Part shown: piece by piece, positions 1 to 8,739 of the stretch
Numbering within the stretch: position 1 is the stretch's first letter
Layout: every line of letters begins with the position of its first letter
Source: Marinobacter sp. SS21
GTDB taxonomy: Bacteria; Pseudomonadota; Gammaproteobacteria; Pseudomonadales; Oleiphilaceae
DNA length: 64,000 nucleotides
Assembly (NCBI RefSeq): GCF_028369065.1
Contig: NZ_JAQNDA010000005.1
Location: forward strand, 186,001-250,000
Direction: 5' to 3'
Translations under genes and position numbers: made by a program
The notes under the pieces: generated by a model
Databases searched by the model: none
What the model was told of the DNA's origin: nothing
What the model saw: the letters and a program-made list of their open reading frames with translations, nothing else

Positions 1-1264
1 CCTGTGGTACAACCACGTCCAGCTCACGCTGCGTCATAAACTTGAAGAGTCGACACAGGTAGTCCGCAGCCAGATCCAGCTTGAGTGTCCATGAAGAGTT
101 GGTGTAGCCGAACATCCACGCCAGGTTGGGCATCTTTTCGACCAGCACACCTTTGTAGGCCATCTTGTCGCCCAGTATTTCCGGTTCGCCGTCGACAGAC
201 AGTTCCATGCCGCCAAACATCTGGAGGTTGAGTCCTGTTGCGGTAATAATGATGTCGGCGTCCAGCGTCTTGCCGGATTTCAGTGCGATGCCCTTGTCGG
301 TGAAGTGGTCAATGTGATCCGTTTCAATGGATGCAGCGCCCTTTCTTAACGCCTTGAACAGGTCTGCGTCAGGTACGGCGCAAAGGCGCTCATCCCAAGG
401 CATATAGCTGGGGGAGAAATGTTTCATGTCGACGTTGGGCCCCACATGCCTGCGCACATGGGATAGCAGGAAGCGACGCATCAATTTCGGCCAGCGTCGG
501 CAAGCAACGTACACAGCCCGTTGCATCACGATGTTTCTCTGTCGCGCAAGGCCGAAGGCCCAGCGTGATGGCATGACCCGCTGCAGCACTCCAGTAATCC
601 GGTCGATGGAGGGAATCGAATACACGTAGGAAGGCGACCGTTGGAGCATGGTGACATGGCCGGCTTTTTCCGCCATTGAGGGCACCAGGGTGACCGCAGT
701 CGCACCGCTTCCGATCACCACGACCTTTTTGCCACTGTAATCCAGGTCTTCAGGCCAGTGCTGAGGATGGATGATGGTGCCCTTGAAGTCGCTTTCACCG
801 GGGAATTCCGGACGAAACCCGTCGTCGTGATTGTAGTAACCAGTACAGCACACCAGAAAATCGCAGCTGAATTCGCGGGTTTTGCCGCTGGATTCATGCA
901 GCGTGGTCACGTGCCAGCGTTGATCCTCGCTAGACCAGTCCGCGTGGGTGGTTTTCAGGCCGTATTGGATCTTGTCCTTGATGTCATATTGGTCTGCTGT
1001 TTTTTCGATGTATTGGCGGATCGATCCACCATCGGCCAGTATCTTGAGTCCACTCCAGGGGCGAAAGTTGTAGCCAAAGGTCAACATATCGGAATCTGAC
1101 CGAATGCCCGGGTAGCGGAATAGGTCCCAGGTTCCGCCAATGCGCTCGCGGCGCTCAAGGATGGCCAGGCTCTTGTCGGGGCATTTGTCTGCAAAATGGC
1201 TGGCAGTTCCAACTCCGGAAAGTCCTGCACCGATTATTATTACGTTGTAATGCTGCTTGTTCAT
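1..1264 (-). CDS. almA: AlmA-type flavin-binding monooxygenase (3' end outside window)
   Basis: Group B flavin monooxygenase / Baeyer-Villiger-like enzyme. AlmA is known for long-chain n-alkane use in Acinetobacter, Alcanivorax and Marinobacter. My reverse-strand reading starts MNKQHYNVIIIGAGLSGVG (FAD Rossmann GxGxxG). It continues with GGTWDLFRYPGIRSDSDM, the fingerprint FKGTIIHPQHWPE (FxGxxxHxxxWP) and a second dinucleotide motif, GSGATAVT. About 421 codons are visible and the C-terminus runs off the window start. The ATG at 1264 follows GGAG at a good distance. It diverges from an AraC-type gene, which may control it. These stretches match AlmA as I remember it; no alignment was run. Confidence 0.87.
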   Translation of the reverse strand, partial: MNKQHYNVIIIGAGLSGVGTASHFADKCPDKSLAILERRERIGGTWDLFRYPGIRSDSDMLTFGYNFRPWSGLKILADGGSIRQYIEKTADQYDIKDKIQYGLKTTHADWSSEDQRWHVTTLHESSGKTREFSCDFLVCCTGYYNHDDGFRPEFPGESDFKGTIIHPQHWPEDLDYSGKKVVVIGSGATAVTLVPSMAEKAGHVTMLQRSPSYVYSIPSIDRITGVLQRVMPSRWAFGLARQRNIVMQRAVYVACRRWPKLMRRFLLSHVRRHVGPNVDMKHFSPSYMPWDERLCAVPDADLFKALRKGAASIETDHIDHFTDKGIALKSGKTLDADIIITATGLNLQMFGGMELSVDGEPEILGDKMAYKGVLVEKMPNLAWMFGYTNSSWTLKLDLAADYLCRLFKFMTQRELDVVVPQ

Positions 1265-1466
1265 GTGCGCTCCACGTTCATCGAAAGCCGGTGATAGAGA
1301 GGCTCGTTACTGCATAAGTTATGTGAACACTGCATGGAATTATTGCCATCACCGGACAAAAATTTAACAATAAGCGACAGGGTTGGCCTAAGGAGCCCAT
1401 GCCTGACGGTGAAGTTGGAGGTGATTCGGGTGTTGTGCAGGGGCGTTCGATCTTGCTGGAGGTGTC
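1265..1466. promoter_or_regulatory. divergent control region between almA and araC-type gene
   Basis: This 202-bp spacer separates two divergent genes and should hold both promoters. It contains an 11-nt odd-centred palindrome, CATAAGTTATG, at 1313-1323. The palindrome resembles half of the CATAAC dyads found later in the window but lacks the 4-nt centre, so I do not count it with them. No convincing -35/-10 pair was found. Confidence 0.4.
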
Positions 1467-2486
1467 ATGAGTAGCCTGATTCAGGCCACCAATTTGTGGG
1501 GGTATGACGATCTGGTCCGTGAGCTGGGAGGCGATCCGAATCGCTTCCTGGCTCGCTATCATATTCCACCCGCCGCCGAGAGGCCGGACGATTCATTTAT
1601 CCTGTACCGAAGTGGCGTTTTGCTGCTTGAGGCAACGGCCACCGAGCTGGCATGCCCGGATTTTGGGCTGCGGCTAGCCCGTTGGCAGGGGTTGGAAATG
1701 CTGGGGCCGGTTGCGGTTATCGCGCGGAATTCCTGTACCGTCCTCGACGCTTTTCAGGCCATTGCCCGTTATCTGTATATTCACTGTCCCGCGCTGTTGT
1801 TAACTCTGCAGACGCCGGAGGAGGGCGACTGGATTCAGTTTGATTACCGGATTGCGGAGCTCTCCGCGCCTCAGCTTCGTCAGTCCTATGAGCTGAGTCT
1901 CGCCAATGCCATGCAGATGCTCCGCATGCTGGCCGGGGAGGGCGCGCGTCCAGAATTGGTTTCGTTTCTCCATGCGCCGGTGGGGCCGGAGCTCAACTAT
2001 GAGGCATCGTTTGGCTGCGAGACAAGGTTTGGGCAGGACTGGTGTGGGTGGCGGATATCCAGCGCGTTGGCCCGCCAACCCATCGATCATGCGGACTCCC
2101 AGACCCTGCATTACGCCACCAGCTATCTTGAGTCCCATTATGTGCCCGGTACCACGGCGCTCTCCGCCCACGTTACCGAACTGATTCGCCGGCTATTGCC
2201 CACCGGACAGTGCAGTTCACAGGCTATCGCCACCGAACTGGCGCTGCATCCTCGAACGCTTCAGCGTCGCCTGGCGGAAGAGGGGCATCGCTACGACGAC
2301 CTGTTGGACAATGAGCGTCAGCAGCAAGCTGAGCGATACCTGAATGAATCCGGTCTGCCGATGGTCCAGATCGCCGGCCTTCTTGGGTACACCGAGCAGA
2401 GTACGTTTAGCCGCTCGTGTCAGCGCTGGTTCGGGACGACGCCGAAAAAATACCGGGAGGCGCTTCGATCGGCTGGGTGCGGGTGA
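1467..2486 (+). CDS. AraC-family transcriptional regulator (arabinose-binding-like N-terminus)
   Basis: 339-residue regulator of the OruR/ArgR-like AraC subgroup. Residues about 20-200 form the variable 'arabinose-binding' effector domain. Residues about 235-335 hold the double helix-turn-helix, with a first recognition region near LHPRTLQRRLAEEG and the second in YTEQSTFSRSCQRWFGTTPK. The ATG follows GGAGGTGTC, a strong ribosome site. Divergent placement from almA suggests it senses an alkane-derived or related lipid ligand and controls that gene; this is inference from position. It is followed by a 193-bp gap carrying operator A for the next operon, so it is probably transcribed separately from it. 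Confidence 0.92.
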   Translation: MSSLIQATNLWGYDDLVRELGGDPNRFLARYHIPPAAERPDDSFILYRSGVLLLEATATELACPDFGLRLARWQGLEMLGPVAVIARNSCTVLDAFQAIARYLYIHCPALLLTLQTPEEGDWIQFDYRIAELSAPQLRQSYELSLANAMQMLRMLAGEGARPELVSFLHAPVGPELNYEASFGCETRFGQDWCGWRISSALARQPIDHADSQTLHYATSYLESHYVPGTTALSAHVTELIRRLLPTGQCSSQAIATELALHPRTLQRRLAEEGHRYDDLLDNERQQQAERYLNESGLPMVQIAGLLGYTEQSTFSRSCQRWFGTTPKKYREALRSAGCG

Positions 2487-2500
2487 TATCCCTCAGACTC

Positions 2501-2521
2501 TTCATTCTTCATTCTTCATTC
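2501..2521. repeat. heptanucleotide tandem repeat (TTCATTC)x3
   Basis: Three perfect copies of TTCATTC lie just after the AraC-type stop codon and 31 bp before operator A. It is a short simple repeat outside coding sequence, so any effect would be on promoter spacing or local structure. Confidence 0.6.
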
Positions 2522-2552
2522 CATCATCCTTCATCGCTCTTTATCAATTAAA

Positions 2553-2592
2553 CATAACAAACGTTGTGGTAAAGTAGGCGACTTGCTACGAT
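2553..2592 (+). promoter_or_regulatory. operator/promoter A (shared dyad overlapping -35)
   Basis: The dyad CATAAC-AAAC-GTTGTG occupies 2553-2568. Its right arm overlaps a -35 TTGTGG (2564-2569); after exactly 17 nt comes a -10 TACGAT (2587-2592). Dyad, spacing and much of the spacer (taaagt, cttgc) recur at 11804, 20691 and 28029, and in inverse orientation at 20661. This is the layout expected for a repressor that blocks sigma-70 polymerase. It points at the oxidase/RND operon starting at 2680. Confidence 0.72.
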
Positions 2593-2679
2593 GGGTGAAA
2601 CAGGAACGGGTGAGGACGCCGGCGATCTGAATGCGGACTTCACACCCGAACTCCGTGGTGGTGGTTGATGGAGGGTGGT

Positions 2680-4041
2680 ATGGCGAGTCAGCGCGATGAA
2701 ATGAATCCTGGTGTTACGCTCGAGAATTTCCGGCCCCAAGGCGGCTGGATGGATCCTCCGGCTGACTTGCAGCCGGCACTGGAAGGCAAGGTAACTGCGG
2801 ATGTGGTCATTGTTGGTGCGGGTTTTGCCGGACTCTCGACCGCTCTTGAGCTTGCTGCCAAGGGGGCCGACGTGGTTGTGCTCGAGCGCGATTACGCTGG
2901 TTTCGGCGCGAGCGGACGCAACGCGGGTTACCTTGCCGGCAGTATGGGGGTCGAGTTCGAGTTCTTTCTGAAACGTGTCGGGCTGAAGCGGGCCAAGGAG
3001 ATTGTCCGTTTCTACGATGAGGGTGTCGACTATGTGGAACGGCGACTGGGCGAACTGGGGATCGACTGCGACTACAACGCCTCCGGTATCATTCGCGCCG
3101 CTGTCCATCCATCTCAGGAGAAACGGCTGCGCAAGGGTATGGAGCTTGGGCTTCAGCTGGGGTCAAAAACCGAATTCCTGGATCCGGCGGCCATGCGGGC
3201 CCGCGGTGTGCCACCCGCTTTTCTGTTTGGCTGCTACCAGAGACACGGTGGCACGCTCGATCCTGGAAAGTACGTGTTGGGACTGCGGCGTGCGGCTCTT
3301 CAGGCGGGTGTCAGGATCTATGAGAAGACACCGCTAATCTCCTATCGTGAGGGCCCGGTCGTCACCTGCATGACTGAAAAAGGCAGTGCCTCGGCACCGT
3401 TCCTGGTGCTGGCCACCAACGCCTATACCCCTCAACTCGGACTGCTCGGGAACAAGGTGGTGCCGTTGCGGGTCTCGGCCATCGAGACCGACCGGTTAAG
3501 TCCGTCGCAACTTGAGTCCCTGGGATGGCAAGGACGAGAGGGCATTGTGACGCCCCATTGGACCATGGAAAGTCACCGACTGACCGCGCGCAATTCCCTT
3601 GTTGTCACCACCAAACGACTTGGTTACACCTATGGCGGCAAGACCCCGAACGTGCCGGACCAGGCGGCCTATGGTGAGCTCGCGGTGGCCCTGAGTGATC
3701 GATTCCCCACCTTGAGGGGCATTGGCATCAAGTCCTGCTGGAGCGGCTATGTCAGCCTTGCCTACGACGCCCTGCCAGTGGTTGGAGAAACCGGTGGCCA
3801 GAACAACGTGTTCCATACCGCCGGATGTTCCGGACACGGTGTGGCTACCCAATCGTTGATGGGGCAACTGTTGGCGGAGCGCATAAACGGAGTGGAGCAT
3901 CCGCTGCTCGCCGCGCTGCGCCACAAAACTCCGACAACCCTGCCGGAACCGCTGCAGTGGTGCGCGTTCAAGTTGGCGCTGGGTGCAGCAAACCGGATGG
4001 ACGACTATATTAATCGTAACGCGCGCAAAGCAAAATCCTGA
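2680..4041 (+). CDS. DAO-family FAD-dependent oxidoreductase (glycine/D-amino acid or gamma-glutamyl-polyamine oxidase type)
   Basis: Flavoprotein of the D-amino-acid oxidase superfamily (COG0665), about 453 residues. The N-terminal ADP-binding motif is at about residues 42-70 (VVIVGAGFAGLSTALELA, then an acidic strand end), followed by SGRNAGYLAG. The C-terminal FAD-closing segment is AGCSGHGVATQSLMGQLLAERI near residue 395. Relatives include PuuB-like gamma-glutamylputrescine oxidases; the substrate cannot be read from sequence, but an amine or amino acid is likely. I chose ATG 2680 because GGAGG lies 5 nt upstream; TTG 2665 and ATG 2668 are in-frame alternatives. It is first gene after operator A, with the RND genes downstream. 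Confidence 0.85.
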   Translation: MASQRDEMNPGVTLENFRPQGGWMDPPADLQPALEGKVTADVVIVGAGFAGLSTALELAAKGADVVVLERDYAGFGASGRNAGYLAGSMGVEFEFFLKRVGLKRAKEIVRFYDEGVDYVERRLGELGIDCDYNASGIIRAAVHPSQEKRLRKGMELGLQLGSKTEFLDPAAMRARGVPPAFLFGCYQRHGGTLDPGKYVLGLRRAALQAGVRIYEKTPLISYREGPVVTCMTEKGSASAPFLVLATNAYTPQLGLLGNKVVPLRVSAIETDRLSPSQLESLGWQGREGIVTPHWTMESHRLTARNSLVVTTKRLGYTYGGKTPNVPDQAAYGELAVALSDRFPTLRGIGIKSCWSGYVSLAYDALPVVGETGGQNNVFHTAGCSGHGVATQSLMGQLLAERINGVEHPLLAALRHKTPTTLPEPLQWCAFKLALGAANRMDDYINRNARKAKS

Positions 4042-4135
4042 CTCCGTGAGAACGGCTGTCATCGTGGTCGCTGAAGGCCGGTTTTCCTGAGCCCGGCCGG
4101 CACCGATAGCGGATAACTTCAATTCTGGAGGGGAT

Positions 4136-5224
4136 ATGGAAGGGGTGTGTGATCACTTCAAGTCGTTTTCGCTTTGGCTAACCGTCGCTGTGATGCTGAG
4201 TGCCTGTAGCGACCCGGAGCCTCAAGTGGCGGAGCCGGTATCGCGGCCCGTCAAACTGTTTACGGTTGGTGAGCTGGGCAGTGGCCAGACCTTGAAGTTC
4301 CCCGGCAGTGTTGAGGCCGTCCAGCAGTCGGACATGGCCTTTGAAGTGTCCGGGCGAATTGTCGAGATGCCGGTCACTGAAGGCGATCGCGTTGAGGCTG
4401 GGGCTGTTCTGGCCAGGCTCGACCCGAGGGATTACGAGGCGGAGCGTGATCGGGCCCGCGCCGAGCGCAATGTCGCTCGAGCGGACTTCAATCGTTATGA
4501 CAAAGCGTTTCAGGCCGATGCGGTGACGGCACAGCAGTTGGATCGGGCCAGGCGAGCCCTGGAAGTGGCTGAGGCTGGGCTCCAGCGCGCCAGCAAGGCC
4601 GTCGAGGATACAGTACTCCGGGCGCCCTTTTCTGGCCGCGTTGCCCGCAAGCTGGTAGAGGACTACGCCAACGTGCAAGCCAAACAGCCCGTGTTGATCC
4701 TGCAAAGCGACGACGCCCTGGAAATGAGGGTCAATGTCCCTGAAGCCGATTGGGTAGGCTACAAGCCCGTGGATTCGGCTGCGGATATTAGTTCGGATGT
4801 CGATATCAGCGTTGTACTCAGTTCCTTGCCGAACACGCCCATTCCGGCCAGGATTACGGCGTTCTCCAGTAGCGCAGACCCGGTAACACGGACCTTTGAA
4901 GTGACCGTGGGTTTCGAGGCTCCCGAAGGCCGCTCCGTTAGCCCGGGGATGACCGGTCATGTCGCCTATACGCCGCCTCCCGAGCATGCCCCGGGCGGCC
5001 TGCTGGTGCCTGCCGGTGCCGTTGTCGCGGCGCCGGATAACGCCCCCTATGTGTGGCTGTTCGATGCGGAATCCGGTTCGGTCAGCAGGCAATCCATTGA
5101 GGTTGGAGAGCTCACTGGCAACAGTATCCAGGTGATCTCGGGACTTGAGACGGGCGACCGCATCGCCGTCTCCGGCGTGCACATGCTCTCCGAGGGCTTT
5201 CCCGTGCATCCGCTGGAGAATTGA
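4136..5224 (+). CDS. RND efflux periplasmic adaptor lipoprotein (membrane fusion protein)
   Basis: HlyD/AcrA-type adaptor, 362 residues. The signal peptide ends in a lipobox LSAC with the lipidated Cys at about residue 24. A barrel-sandwich/lipoyl half motif follows (SGRIVEMPVTEGDRVEAGAVLARLDPRDY), then an alpha-hairpin (about 100-155), the second lipoyl half (DTVLRAPFSGRVARK) and the beta-barrel and membrane-proximal domains. GGAGGGG precedes ATG 4136. The RND permease starts 3 nt after its stop, so the pair is translationally coupled. No outer-membrane factor is encoded nearby; a TolC-like protein elsewhere would be needed. Confidence 0.93.
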   Translation: MEGVCDHFKSFSLWLTVAVMLSACSDPEPQVAEPVSRPVKLFTVGELGSGQTLKFPGSVEAVQQSDMAFEVSGRIVEMPVTEGDRVEAGAVLARLDPRDYEAERDRARAERNVARADFNRYDKAFQADAVTAQQLDRARRALEVAEAGLQRASKAVEDTVLRAPFSGRVARKLVEDYANVQAKQPVLILQSDDALEMRVNVPEADWVGYKPVDSAADISSDVDISVVLSSLPNTPIPARITAFSSSADPVTRTFEVTVGFEAPEGRSVSPGMTGHVAYTPPPEHAPGGLLVPAGAVVAAPDNAPYVWLFDAESGSVSRQSIEVGELTGNSIQVISGLETGDRIAVSGVHMLSEGFPVHPLEN

Positions 5225-5227
5225 TTC

Positions 5228-8200
5228 ATGGATATTGCCGCCATTGCCATCAGGAACCGGGTGGTCACGCTGGTTCTCACGGGTGTCATGCTCTTTGCCG
5301 GGCTACTGGTCTACAGCGGGATGAGCCGTCTGGAAGACCCGGAATTCACCATCAAGGATGCCCTGGTCATTACCCCGTATTCCGGCGCGTCGGCCCTGGA
5401 AGTTGAGCAGGAAGTCAGCGAGCGACTGGAGAAGGTTGTGCAGCAGCTCGGGGAACTGGAGCGGGTACGCTCGAAATCCGAACGCGGGCTGTCCACCCTG
5501 ACCGTCACCATTAAGGAGAGCTACAACAGCGAGACGTTACCCCAGGTCTGGGACAAACTTCGGCAGAAAATAAGCGACGCACAGCGGGAGTTGCCTCCTG
5601 GTGCCGGGCCCTCCATTGTTCTCGATGACTATGGCGACGTCTACAGCGTTTTCATGGTGGTCACCGGTGACGGCTACAGCTATGCCGAGCTGAAGAACTA
5701 CGTGGACAGCCTCCAGCGTGAGCTCCTGCTGGTGAAGGATGTTGGCAAGATCACCACCTTCGGCGAGCGGCAGGAGGCGATCTTTGTCGAGTTCAATCGG
5801 GATCGGATGTCCCAGTTGGGCATTCCGCCCACCGCGATCATTGAAGAGTTGCGTCAGAAGGGCGTGGCGGCGGATGCCGGTCGGGCGCAGGTCGGGTCGG
5901 CCTATGTCACACTCATGCCATCGGGTGGGCTGAGCTCGGTGGAGGACTTCCAGTCGCTGCTGATTCACGGTGGCGAGGGACGCCAGCTGTACCTTCGCGA
6001 TATTGCCAACGTTCGGCGCGGTTATGTCCAGCCTCCGGAATCCGTCATCCGTTTTGACGGTCAGCTGGGCATTGGCCTTGGGATTTCCACGGTGTCCGGG
6101 GGCAACGTGGTTACCATGGGCGAAGCAGTTCAGGCCCGATTGGCGGAGCTGGAAGGCGAGCGGCCAGTGGGCGTGGAGTTCGGTGTTGTCTCCATGCAGT
6201 CGGAGGCGGTGACCACGGCGATTTCAGGTTTTGTAAACAGCCTGTTGCAGGCCGTGGCGATTGTCATCGCGGTATTGCTGGTGTTTATGGGCCTGCGCAG
6301 CGGATTGCTGATTGGCTTTGTGTTGATCCTCACGATTGCCGGCTCCTTCCTGTTCCTGGACCCGATGGGGGTTGCACTGGAACGCATTTCACTGGGCGCC
6401 TTGATCATCGCGCTTGGCATGTTGGTGGACAATGCCATTGTGGTGGTCGATGGCGTGCTGGTGCGAATGCAGAAGGGGCAGACCGCGGAGAGTGCGGCCT
6501 CGGCGGTGGTCAAGCAATCCGCCTGGCCGCTGCTAGGCGCTACGCTGATTGCCATTCTGGCCTTCGCAGCCATCGGCACGTCGAACGACGCTACCGGTGA
6601 GTACTGTCGCTCCCTGTTTCAGGTGGTGATGGTGTCGCTGCTCTTGAGTTGGGTCACCGCAGTCACTGTGACGCCCCTTTTGTGTGTGATGTTCCTCAAG
6701 CCGCCTAAGGCTGAGCAATCGAATACGGACCCTTATGCCGGCGGATTTTACCGGCGTTACAGCATGTTTCTGCGGAGCTGTATTCGTCACCGGTACCTGA
6801 GTTCGGCAACGGTGGTCGGCGTATTTGCCGCTGCGGTGTGGGGCTTCTCCTATGTCGAGCAAAGCTTTTTCCCCAGCTCGACACGGCCGCAGTTCATGGT
6901 GGACTACTGGTTGCCGCAAGGTGCCCACATCAACGCGACGAGCAAGGATGCGGAGCAGGTTGAGCAGCTGCTGCTGGAACAACCGGGCGTCACCCACGTA
7001 ACCACCACGATTGGCGAGGGTGCGCTCCGGTTCCTGCTGACCTACCAGCCGGAACAGCCCAATAGTGCCTATGCCCAGTTCCTAGTCAGCGTGGACGATT
7101 CCAGGACCATTGAAGCGTTGCTTCCCAGGGTCGAAGCCGAGCTGGCCGCCCGGTTTCCGGATGCGCTGGCCTACGCCTCGCCGTTCGAGCTTGGTACGGG
7201 GACAAGCGGCAAGATCCAGACCCGGCTGAGCGGCCCGGACGCCAATGAACTGCGACGCCTGGCCAATGAGGTACAGAGCATCTACCGCAGCGATCCTGAT
7301 ACCAAGGGCGTTCGCACCGATTGGCGACAAAGGGTGAAGCTTGTCCGTGCGGTCTTGGCCGAGGAGCAAGCCAACCTTAACGGCATCACCCGGCCCATGG
7401 TTGCGGAAGCCATGCAGGAGGGCTTTCAGGGTGTGACCGCTGGCATCTATCGGGAAGGCGACTTGCTGCTTCCCATCATCGTTCGGGCGGATGAGGCCTC
7501 CCGCAATGACATCGACAGCCTGGCGAACCTGCAGATCTGGAGCCCGGTGGCGCAAAAGATGATTCCGTTGCGACAGGTGGTGCGATCGTTCGACACCTTG
7601 TTTGAGGATGAGATTGTCCACCGCCGCGATCGCAAGCGGACCATCACTGTTTATGCGGATCCGCAGGAGGGGAATGCCAGCGAGCTGTTCGCCAGGCTTC
7701 GGCCTCAGGTTGAGGCGCTGGCATTGCCGCCGGGCTACACACTGGAGTGGGGCGGCGAATACGAGGATGCCGGCAAAGCCGAGGCCGGCCTTGCCGAGAC
7801 GATTCCGGTGTTCATCTTCGCGATGATCCTGATTACCATCATGATGTTCAACTCGTTACGACAGCCGCTCGTGATCTGGCTGTGCGTGCCCCTGGCGCTC
7901 ATCGGGGTGACGGCGGGCCTGCTGATGACGGGGCAGCCATTTGGCTTTATGGCCTTGCTCGGTTTTCTCAGCCTGATGGGCATGTTGATCAAGAATGCCA
8001 TTGTGCTGGTGGAGGAGATCAACCTGGAAGTCGGAAGCGGCAAGGAATTGCTGTCCTCGATTGTGGATTCCGGAGTAAGCCGTTTGCGCCCGGTGGCCAT
8101 GGCCGCCCTCACAACGGCATTGGGCATGATTCCGTTGGTGTTCGACGCCTTCTTTGTGTCCATGGCAATCACCATTATAGGCGGGTTGCTGTTTGCAACG

Positions 8201-8281
8201 GTGCTCACCATGGTTGTATTGCCCGTGCTGTATGCATTGATCTATCGTGCGCCCGTGGAGGGCTCCGACGGTCATCATTGA
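5228..8281 (+). CDS. RND-type efflux pump permease (AcrB/HAE1 family)
   Basis: Inner-membrane proton-driven exporter of 1017 residues, normal for the family. TM1 follows MDIAAIAIRN. TM4 carries GMLVDNAIVVVDGV, where the first Asp of the proton-relay pair is kept and the second is Asn, a known variant. TM10 carries LIKNAIVLVEE with the relay Lys. Two large periplasmic loops are present (about 30-330 and 555-860). It works with the lipoprotein adaptor at 4136. Co-transcription with a flavin oxidase under operator A suggests export of the oxidase substrate, its product, or a toxic amine/aldehyde; that link is inference. Confidence 0.94.
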   Translation: MDIAAIAIRNRVVTLVLTGVMLFAGLLVYSGMSRLEDPEFTIKDALVITPYSGASALEVEQEVSERLEKVVQQLGELERVRSKSERGLSTLTVTIKESYNSETLPQVWDKLRQKISDAQRELPPGAGPSIVLDDYGDVYSVFMVVTGDGYSYAELKNYVDSLQRELLLVKDVGKITTFGERQEAIFVEFNRDRMSQLGIPPTAIIEELRQKGVAADAGRAQVGSAYVTLMPSGGLSSVEDFQSLLIHGGEGRQLYLRDIANVRRGYVQPPESVIRFDGQLGIGLGISTVSGGNVVTMGEAVQARLAELEGERPVGVEFGVVSMQSEAVTTAISGFVNSLLQAVAIVIAVLLVFMGLRSGLLIGFVLILTIAGSFLFLDPMGVALERISLGALIIALGMLVDNAIVVVDGVLVRMQKGQTAESAASAVVKQSAWPLLGATLIAILAFAAIGTSNDATGEYCRSLFQVVMVSLLLSWVTAVTVTPLLCVMFLKPPKAEQSNTDPYAGGFYRRYSMFLRSCIRHRYLSSATVVGVFAAAVWGFSYVEQSFFPSSTRPQFMVDYWLPQGAHINATSKDAEQVEQLLLEQPGVTHVTTTIGEGALRFLLTYQPEQPNSAYAQFLVSVDDSRTIEALLPRVEAELAARFPDALAYASPFELGTGTSGKIQTRLSGPDANELRRLANEVQSIYRSDPDTKGVRTDWRQRVKLVRAVLAEEQANLNGITRPMVAEAMQEGFQGVTAGIYREGDLLLPIIVRADEASRNDIDSLANLQIWSPVAQKMIPLRQVVRSFDTLFEDEIVHRRDRKRTITVYADPQEGNASELFARLRPQVEALALPPGYTLEWGGEYEDAGKAEAGLAETIPVFIFAMILITIMMFNSLRQPLVIWLCVPLALIGVTAGLLMTGQPFGFMALLGFLSLMGMLIKNAIVLVEEINLEVGSGKELLSSIVDSGVSRLRPVAMAALTTALGMIPLVFDAFFVSMAITIIGGLLFATVLTMVVLPVLYALIYRAPVEGSDGHH

Positions 8282-8436
8282 GTTACCAGCTGATACTTTC
8301 CAGGGCCCCTGAGCGAAGCACTCTTGGGCCCCGCCGCTGGGCTCCTCCTTCCGAGACAGCGTCACCTTCACTTTCCTTGGCTTCAACTCCAGTACCCGCC
8401 TGCAATTCCTGTTGATGCCGGAATCTGCAGAGCAAT

Positions 8437-8650
8437 GATGCGGTGCGGCGAGCCTCACCATCATCCTACGACTGGGCAGCTGTTGTTGGGCAGATGTTTC
8501 CCTGGGCCGATGTCCTAGCTCTAGTACCTTTCCGTATTGCCAGTTGATGAGGGGGAATCGTCCGGTAGGATGCTGGTGAGCGAAGCGAACCGCATCTTAA
8601 TCCAGCTTGTTGATACGGTTCGGAGAGCCTCACCAGCATCCTGCGACTGG
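8437..8650. repeat. REP-like direct and inverted repeats
   Basis: Copy 1 (8437-8476) and copy 2 (8612-8650) share GATRCGGTKCGG, GAGCCTCACCA and CATCCTRCGACTGG with few changes. The segment 8567-8596 is an imperfect reverse complement of 8612-8642, with matching ends AGGATGCTGGTGAG and CTCACCAGCATCCT. Together they can fold into a hairpin of about 30 bp. This looks like a palindromic intergenic repeat family or a small MITE; no transposase is present. Confidence 0.65.
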
Positions 8651-8659
8651 CTCACGGCC

Positions 8660-8694
8660 AAAAAAATCCCCGCCGGCTCAAGGGCGCGGCGGGG
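8660..8694 (-). terminator. rho-independent terminator of the minus-strand amine oxidase module
   Basis: Read on the minus strand, the stem CCCCGCCG/CGGCGGGG with a GC-rich loop is followed by a run of seven T (A7 on the plus strand at 8660-8666). It lies about 45 bp past the stop of the 8740 gene. Confidence 0.85.
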
Positions 8695-8739
8695 ATAATG
8701 GTTTCAGGTGAGCTTTCTGGGCTTATGAGCGTCCTGGTG

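Larger units (their letters stand above)
8282..8739. other. 458-bp intergenic region with repeats and a terminator, no gene
   Basis: This lies between the convergent ends of the RND operon and the 8740 gene. I see no supported ORF. It holds two copies of a 39-40 nt repeat (8437 and 8612), a long imperfect inverted repeat (8567-8642), two copies of the palindromic hexamer GGGCCC near 8303 and 8328 that could form a stem ending the RND transcript, and a terminator for the minus-strand gene. Confidence 0.7.

Noticed and set aside
1313..1323. CATAAGTTATG palindrome as a seventh regulon site
   Set aside because: It lacks the 4-nt centre and the right-arm/-35 geometry, and sits by almA/araC, which have their own likely regulator.
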